Part shown: in pieces, positions 57,693-64,000 of the stretch | Position numbering within the stretch: position 1 is the first letter of the stretch | Layout of the letters: each line of letters begins with the position of its first letter | Origin: Clonostachys chloroleuca | Lineage: Eukaryota > Ascomycota > Sordariomycetes > Hypocreales > Bionectriaceae | Length of the DNA stretch: 64,000 nucleotides | Reading direction: 5' to 3' | Assembly (NCBI GenBank): GCA_037952775.1 | Contig: JBANAY010000003.1 | Coordinates: forward strand, 30,194,001 to 30,258,000 | Made by a program: the position numbers and the translations under genes | The notes under the pieces: model-generated | Told to the model about the DNA's origin: nothing | Databases searched by the model: none | Seen by the model: only the letters and a program-made list of their open reading frames with translations

Positions 57693-58805
57693 CTACTTAC
57701 CCTGCCAAGCTGTAGCTAGAAGTTCCTCTACCGTTATTAGATGAAGATCCGGAAAGAGGTTGTCAACCCTGCAGTTGTCATGTGGCAGGATACCAGCACC
57801 ACTTATCATCATAAGAGAGAACCCTACTAGCAGAGGCATGAACTCGTTCTCCGGGATGCCCTCTGGATGCCATACAAGGCTGGCTTCTCCTTTTCCTAGT
57901 TTTTCAACCGTATCATATACCACGTCAATTTTAGAGCCTAGGTAGAAGTGTCAGGTAACGATATTTGAGAGCTAAGGCTACGGAAGAGCAGCATGACATA
58001 CCCCGGATTTTCTCGGCGCATGCAACCAATTCATTCATGGAAATATCAGAACCTGATAAAAAGAGGCGCTTTGGCCACTTGTCCGTTTCAAGAAGGCGGA
58101 CAATGACTCGGGCAAGGTCTTCACTGTAAGTGACGGTGAATTTATAATCACCCGTACCAGGAATCACCGCTTTGCCCTTTTCCATGTCCAGGAAAACGAG
58201 AAAGGGCAGGAGGTTGCTCTTGATGTGTGGCATTCCCCAGTAGTCGGAGAACATGCCGACGGAGATTCGGACGTACTGCAGTTTCGTCTTCTTCAGAGCC
58301 AGTGCGCTGGGGATCCATCCACCAATTGCAAGTCCGGACGCTGGGTCAATTTTGTTTGTGTTGAGCATGTGAGTAAACAGGAAATACTCATTCGCATGAA
58401 GAGTAATATACTTTTCATCCATGAATGATAAGAACTCGCTGGGAATGAAACGGTGGGTCGTGCAAGACTCATCGGCCGCCTGGATGAGGTTCAGTTGCGA
58501 CTGACTTGCAGCTTCAGTCTTCAAGTTAATTGTCGATATCACGGTGTCAATCTTCCGGTCCTCCAGAATCTTGGTTAGAGAGCTGACGTCTTCGTAATCG
58601 ACTTGGAGAAACTCGGGACAGCAGCCGATAGATTCGGTTGGAGCCTATCAGACAAGTGAGCCACAAGTAAACTGCCCATGCGCTAGGTATACCATACCTT
58701 GCGCCCCATGACGAAGACTTTATGGTGAGGTCCATGGAGCTGTAGCTGCTCGACAATTGTCCTGCCCACTGCTCCTATTCCTCCAGCGACAGCTACAACA
58801 ACCAT
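57693..58805 (-). CDS. NmrA-like / isoflavone reductase-like NAD(P)-binding protein
   Basis: Three exons: 58805-58698, 58644-58002 and 57937-57693 (introns 53 and 64 bp), 331 residues, no frame break. The N-terminal Rossmann motif is VAVAGGIGAVGRTIVEQL, a glycine-rich G-x-x-G-x-x-G variant. DTVISTINLK, HRFIPSEFLSFMDE and TVTYSEDLARVIVRLLE follow the atypical-SDR (isoflavone reductase/phenylcoumaran reductase/NmrA) plan. Such proteins are either NADPH-dependent reductases of aromatic compounds or redox-sensing regulators. It lies next to relics of a flavin monooxygenase and a TfdA-type dioxygenase, so it may be the surviving member of an aromatic-compound catabolic cluster (inference). Confidence 0.87.
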
Positions 58806-60329
58806 GGCGGCGAGTGTCAAATCGTTACTTGAGGGCGTAAGTTGACTTTGTGGAAATGAGATGACAGATGTAAATTATTTAAATAAGAGATTGATTCTAC
58901 AGTCTATGATTCATTTATACTGCGAGGCTAGGCTTTGACTATTATATATATCGTGTTCTGGAGTGGATAAACATCGTCCCGCGGAGTTGCAAGTGGAGTT
59001 TGACTCGTGGAGTTGGTGGACTTCCCAACGCCACCAGAGTGCGTAGCTGGCGGAGTTGCTTCGTCCAAGCCCGAAACTCGGACTCATGAAGCACCATGCC
59101 GTGCCATATCTTGTTGTCGCCTCTCAGGAGCTACAGACGTTGCATGTTCTGCTGGCGATATTAGAGGTTTTGAAGCCAAGCCTGTCGGATCAGGCTACTT
59201 AGTGTGCGGTTGGTGAGTGATTCATATGTACGAACATGGGCAACGTACTGCTAGACAAAGGACAAAGGAGAGACAAAAACAGATTTCCGAGTCGTGCGGA
59301 AACGGAATACCTTCCCATAATGACCCCCCAAGTTAACGTAGTTCAAGTCTGGGGTTTGTGGGGAAACGAAGCACCCCTAGAGACAAATAACAACATGCTC
59401 GAAATGGAGTTGACAATGGCCCCAACGAGCTGGGGTCCCGGCCTTCCCAAGTGGAAATGACTGGAGAAGAAGCGTATTCAAACGGCAGCATTTGGAGTAT
59501 TGAGTTAAGATAATCATCAGTAGACCACCTAAAGCTAGCGCAACCAGCGTGTTTTCTACGGAGGCTTGGGGGAGACAGAGCTTATCCCCCATTGTTAATG
59601 AAGGTGGCAGACTAGCTCAGGATTGTTTCCCATAGCATGAAGGAGATTATTTCAATATGAGCTGGGAAAATTCTCTGGAGCTATTCGATGTTGACATGTT
59701 CCTGCAGTCACTTATGGCTAGAACTCTTTAACCTTAGTCTTATCAGATAACAGCCTTATCCAAGTAATTTGTTCACAGTCAAAGTTTCCTTTTATTGCTA
59801 AACCTTTTTCTTAGAAAACAGTATTTTTCGCTTAAACTTGAATGTAGACCTAGAGCGGTTAGAGAAGGTGAAAGTGACTATCCTATCTTCAGTAACGGCA
59901 AACTTCAGAACAGAGAATCTAGACCACCACGAGGTGGACCACATGAAGATAGATAGATAACAATGCATGCACAGTTATTCAGCTGCACAAGGTCCGAAAC
60001 GATGTCCACTCCAACTTCTCAGTCAGAGATTTGAATTATGCACCTCTCTTTGCGGCAATGCCTTTAGGGTAGATATCGATGTACTAAAATGGAGCAATAT
60101 ATCAATAGTCATGCCAATCACTGAAACAGACTCAAAAGTAGCGGTAACGCTGAGCAACCAATTGAACCTTTCATGTATCCTGGAATTTTGGAAAAGACTT
60201 GCCTGTCCCGACCCACCCCCACCTACCGATCCTGAGTGGGAAATTGATCCGACACTACTCCGTAGCCAGAGCCAGAACCGGCTGTTCGTGTCTGGGCGAG
60301 TGGAGTGGTATTGTCGCTGTCGTGGCTGG
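58806..60329. other. Gene-poor stretch
   Basis: Promoter of the NmrA-like gene, then about 1.3 kb without a supported gene. TATATATA occurs at 58944-58951 upstream of that gene. Short ORFs (59007-59216, 59236-59460) show no domains. Confidence 0.45.
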
Positions 60330-60560
60330 GGAAAAAATGAAGGAAAAGGGGGAGAGAGGAGGCTGCCCTGGTCCGACTAGACGGATTTGACATATTGCTA
60401 AACCAAAAGAAGAACACCCCGGGTGGCAATCGAATGGCTGACTTGCCTGCTTCCCATCTAGCTCTACCACTAGCCTTGATTTCCAAAAATGAAGAAAAAA
60501 GAAAGAGAGAAGAAACCGTCATGGTCCATCTGTGCGGATTTGACACTTTACCAATACTTG
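60330..60560. repeat. Imperfect tandem duplication (offset about 150 bp) with tRNA-like middle
   Basis: The block AAAATGAAGGAAAAGGGGG..CTGGTCCG..CGGATTTGACA at 60334-60390 recurs as AAAATGAAGAAAAAAG..TGGTCC..CGGATTTGACA at 60485-60543. Between them, on the minus strand (60413-60475), is a tRNA-like AGTGGTAGAGC followed by ATTCGATTGCC. Confidence 0.55.
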
Positions 60561-61334
60561 GATTTTAGGGTTAGAGCTCGGATGTTTACTCGCTTAGTTC
60601 CACTGTCGATGCCATGTGATCGGACGAGACAGCATCCACAATGCCAATGCTCATGCAAATATTCAGTAGTCTGTAGTCCAACTAGGGTTTACGAGTTCGA
60701 CGCCGTGGCGCATCCTTGCAGCCACTCCCGAACTTTACCGTGAAGGCAGCCACTAGTGGACGCCACGTTGACAAGCTGCAGCTGAGGCTTGCATTGAGGC
60801 CAACGGTTGAGATTGCGGCGTTGACATGCCTCAGCCCTTCTGGCGGAGTGATTGGCCAAAGAAAGAAGCTAGAATGGCATGGTCAAGGTTCTGCTCAGCC
60901 CTTTGCTAGCGATGCCTAGCACAGTCTCAGCTATCGACTCCTGTTCTAAGCACATCTCCGAGGCTCTCGGCGGCCATTCCTGGCCGTTCGCTGTTTGACA
61001 CGATACCTATGCGGGTGGGCGGTGCTTATGCATGTTCAATAGTACGCGAATATGCCCAAGGGAGGGCCCTGGAATGCGGTTCTAGACTATTGTGGTCTTA
61101 GGCCATTCGATTTAGTGCTTGTAAGGTAAACATCCTCAATTTTAAAGATAAATGGCAGGCACGAGCTCTTCAGTTTGGCTTTTGGTCTCGCCCCTATTGA
61201 CCCTTGTTGGAGATCGACCATACACTTCTTCAGATTGAGTTTATTACTCTCGTTATCCCCTGCAGTTACTGTATCGTTGTGCTATATGGCTAGACCTTGA
61301 AAGGCTATATATCGCTCGTTCAGCAACCAGGCAT
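60561..61334. promoter_or_regulatory. Upstream region of the large secreted protein
   Basis: A TATATA lies at 61304-61309 in GGCTATATATCGC, about 25-30 bp upstream of the first ATG (61335) and about 50 bp from the ATG at 61359. No other motif is supported. Confidence 0.5.
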
Positions 61335-64000
61335 ATGCTCATCCGTCAAATGATCATGCGGAACACGATTCTCTGGCTCCTTGGGGCCTCAGTGGTTCTA
61401 GCCGACTACCCTCGCATGCCGAGAAACGTTGGCCTATCAGGAAATGGAACTGCCGTCTTCAACACATCCTCTAGCGTTGTTCCGTCGATTCTCTCCTCGA
61501 CCAAGACGACCCCCTCAGCGATTACATTGGCTTCTGTTACAACTACTTCCACATCAGACACTGCCGCATCGAATACGGTTGTACCGTCCCACACATCTTC
61601 TGAATATCAGTTCCCTTCCGATAAGCTCGGGCCTATTGCCACGCTCCAGCCATCACTCCCCGAATATCACAATGTTTACGACGTGGAGCACCTCAGTCCC
61701 CATGACCAGGGGACCGGCGCCCCTCTGCACTATGTACAGCCTTCCTCGGACAGTGAGTATGCGCAAACCATATTGTTACATCAAACTAGGGTTTTAACCG
61801 ATGTCGTGTCGTAATCAACAGATTCTGGCGGGATATTCGCCGTCGCCGTTCCCAGGTGGCTGTACCCGTCTGTAGTTCTCGACCACTCCGGCCTCGTCGT
61901 CGATGTGAATATGAACCGCAACCGAGAACTCATTATAACCTTCGCCAACAAGGACGCTTTCGACCACGGTGAAGGCCGTTGGGTTGGCAGTAACATCATC
62001 TTCGTCTCCTACACCGAGGACTGCGGCAACTACAAGCTCGGCGAGCGGTGCTACTTCCATGCCAACGAGGTCGCCTTCGACCTCGCGTCTCTGTCTGCTC
62101 GCGCCCAGGGTCAGGCCGTCCGCATCCAGGACGTCGTTGAGGATATCAACCTCGCCTGGGGCAACTACGGCCAATCTTACACCGTTGCCCCCACTGCGAC
62201 GTCCAACACCGACACCATCCCCTCTCCCACAAGCCTCTCCCTCAGCGACCAGACCCCTGTGTGCATTGCGCCCGTCGATACCAAGTATAACCTTCCCACT
62301 GTTTGTACCGGACCGGACTTTGACAGTGAGCTCGACACTGGTCTTGGTATTTTTCATGCCAGTGAAGTACCTGGCACTTCTGGGATGCTTTTAGACTTGG
62401 AAGCCAATGATGTAGCTGTCTCTAAGAGAGCAGAGAAGAAGGGTCTGCTTGGCAACATCAAGGACAAGGTAAAGCAAAAGGCGCAGCAGCTTCGAACCAA
62501 GTTCAAACAGACGCTGGGGATACCAAGAAAACGTTGTTCGAAAAGGGTAAAAAAGTGGCAGAGACGCTCCAGAAGGGTGCAAATGCTGCCAAAAAGACCT
62601 TTGAGACTGTCAAAAATATTTGGGAGGGCAAGCCCAATGATTTCAAGTTGAAAAAGAAGGAGCTGCTGCTACCGCTGCCTAAAAAGGATTGCGAGGAGAA
62701 GGCCAAGAGCAAAGACCCCAAGGAGAGGGAAAGCATAAAGAATGCCTGCAAGGCCAAGAGCGAGTCCAAGGCCAAAGGGGTTGAGAGCCCATGGGGGAGA
62801 ATGCACTACTCATCAAGTCCATTGGTAACGCCCCTAAGGACTTCAACCTTCGCCCGGAGGGCAGCAGGAGGCAGACAACTGTTAACAAGGGCAAGTTTAT
62901 TAACTTCTACTGCGTGAATTGCGGTGTTAAGGGTTCCCTGGAGATGGCTGGCAATGTCACCATTAATGGGCTCAAGGGTATTACTGATGGCAAGGTTGAA
63001 GGTATCATCAACCTTTCCATTGGCCTTGGCCTTGGCATCTATGCGCAACATACACTTGAGAACACATTCAGCAAGGACCTCTATGATATCCCGGTCTCAC
63101 CCTTCACTATCGGCTTTGCCACTATCGGTCCAATGCTTAGTATCGGCACTGAGATGAAGTACAGCGTCAATATGGAAGGCTCCGTTCTGGCCCGTGGCGA
63201 TGTCAAGTTCACTGAGGCTAGGTTCCATTACGACTACAAGTCAGGCCGCATTGGTTCCAGCTCCTTCAAGCCTGAGTTCGTCCCAAGCTTTGCAGCTGAG
63301 GGTTCGGTCACACTGGCTGCGCAATTCGGCGTCCCCCTGGGTCTAGATGTCGGCCTCACCTTCTTCAGTGGGTGTACTTACTGCAAAGGCAGTATCGGCA
63401 TTGCCACCACGCCATCAATCAAGGCGGCAGCCACGGTTGCTGTCGAGGCCTCTGGTAATGCAACTATCCCTATTTCTGGTACAGAAAAGGGGAAAGTGGT
63501 CGCCAAGAACCTGGACGCCGGGCTCAAAGCGGTCAATAACTGCACTGGCATTTCCACCACTATCTCCGTGCGTAATGAGGTCGCAGGCAAGCTCAAGGGC
63601 TTCGGCTTGGTCAAGAAGGACTGGAAATTGTACGAAACTCCTAACTATGTCCTTGCCTCGTACTGCATCGGCAACAAGACAGATGGGACTTCCAAGGGCC
63701 GCATCGGCTGGCAAGGCCCCGCCGACGACAAGACTAAAACGCGGTCACTCGCTGGCGAGATCTCAGAGGGTCTTGACGAGCTGGAGGTTCGGGAGGAGTC
63801 TGCCAGTGGCGCCGACGAGGAGTCTTACGATCTAACTGAATACGTCGTTGAAGAAACCGACCAGCTGGATTTCAACAAGGCTACCATTATCGACACTCCC
63901 TATAAACTTAGTGATGAAGAGTTCGAGGGTTTCTGGTTCTCTACAATCAGCGTCAATGATGACAATGATCACTCGTATGTACTGGCTGCCTGCAATGATG
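61335..64000 (+). CDS. Large secreted protein, DUF7029/DUF7223-like, 3' end outside window, two apparent frameshifts
   Basis: Exon 1 is 61335-61752, the intron 61753-61821 (GTGAGT..CAACAG) and exon 2 continues past the window. The hydrophobic MRNTILWLLGASVVLA (start at 61335, 61353 or 61359) is a signal peptide. A Ser/Thr-rich stretch follows. The next domain contains PRWLYPSVVLDHSGLVVDV, EDCGNYKLGERCYFHANEV and IQDVVEDINLAWG, as in fungal secreted D-U-F-7029-type proteins. A Lys-rich, Cys-flanked linker leads to a Gly-rich beta domain (NFYCVNCGVKGSLEMAG, FFSGCTYCKGSIGIA), then an acidic tail. Frames change at G4 62516-62519 and G5 62793-62797; one extra G at each would join all parts. After the second point the frame is open to the window end. 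The function is unknown; it is probably a cell-wall or extracellular protein. Confidence 0.7.

Noticed and set aside
60413..60475. tRNA gene on the minus strand
   Set aside because: The D-arm-like part fits but the T-arm has an A-G mismatch at the loop closure and no matching acceptor stem; kept only as a repeat-related finding.
60223..60546. 107-codon minus-strand ORF
   Set aside because: It spans both copies of the tandem block and the tRNA-like segment, so its repeated MSNP starts reflect the DNA duplication rather than a gene.
63347..63835. 162-codon plus-strand ORF near the right end
   Set aside because: Shadow of the open frame of the large secreted protein, which is continuous to base 64000.
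1..64000. CRISPR arrays, prokaryotic operons, rRNA, complete transposons
   Set aside because: No regularly spaced direct repeats, no ribosome-binding-site-based gene order, no rRNA-like sequence and no transposase or reverse transcriptase domains were seen.

Overview
The window is nuclear DNA of a filamentous ascomycete fungus. Genes are split by short introns (about 48-99 bp, GT..AG, often with a CTRAY branch site), sit in short intergenic spaces on both strands, and include two Zn2Cys6 transcription factors and fungus-specific families (DUF3433 membrane proteins, fungal rhodopsin-like proteins, Pezizomycotina-type kinases, fungal PD-(D/E)XK-like and Hsp70-like families). I cannot name the species. 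There is no CRISPR array, rRNA or convincing tRNA.

Left part (1-13.4 kb): the 3' end of an ADP-ribosylglycohydrolase-type protein, a MAL-type sugar transporter and a second, complete ADP-ribosylglycohydrolase form a compact possible glycoside/riboside uptake and cleavage locus. A PMCA-type calcium ATPase (one apparent frameshift) and an RBR-type ubiquitin ligase follow, then a TPR relic.

Middle-left (14.2-20.6 kb): a Zn2Cys6 regulator, a CocE/NonD-type hydrolase and an MDR enoyl-reductase-like enzyme form a neat module. The divergent promoter between the two enzymes carries three copies of a 10-bp motif, TTCCCCGGAA, in alternating orientation; this is the best candidate for an undescribed regulatory circuit here.

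Middle (21.3-31.5 kb): a MetE C-terminal-like methyltransferase, a double DUF3433 membrane protein, a short-chain dehydrogenase with an added signal-like exon, and a second Zn2Cys6 factor.

Right-middle (33-50 kb): a decaying or error-rich stretch: a PD-(D/E)XK-like relic, an intact aldehyde dehydrogenase, an intact rhodopsin-like membrane protein, a kinase joined to a RING/IBR-like zinc region (broken twice in the activation segment and once near its end), a GH43-like fragment, an LTR-like element and an Hsp70-like pseudogene.

Right end (50-64 kb): an unrecognised two-exon gene behind a duplicated promoter block, a small secreted Cys-containing protein, a head-to-head pair of relics (FAD monooxygenase, TfdA-type dioxygenase) beside an intact NmrA/isoflavone-reductase-like gene, a tandem duplication, and a large secreted DUF7029/DUF7223-like protein running off the window.

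A cross-cutting point: many genes that otherwise read perfectly contain one-base frame breaks, several in G or C runs. This looks like under-called homopolymers in the assembly, but nonsense and start-codon changes in several genes point to real decay as well.
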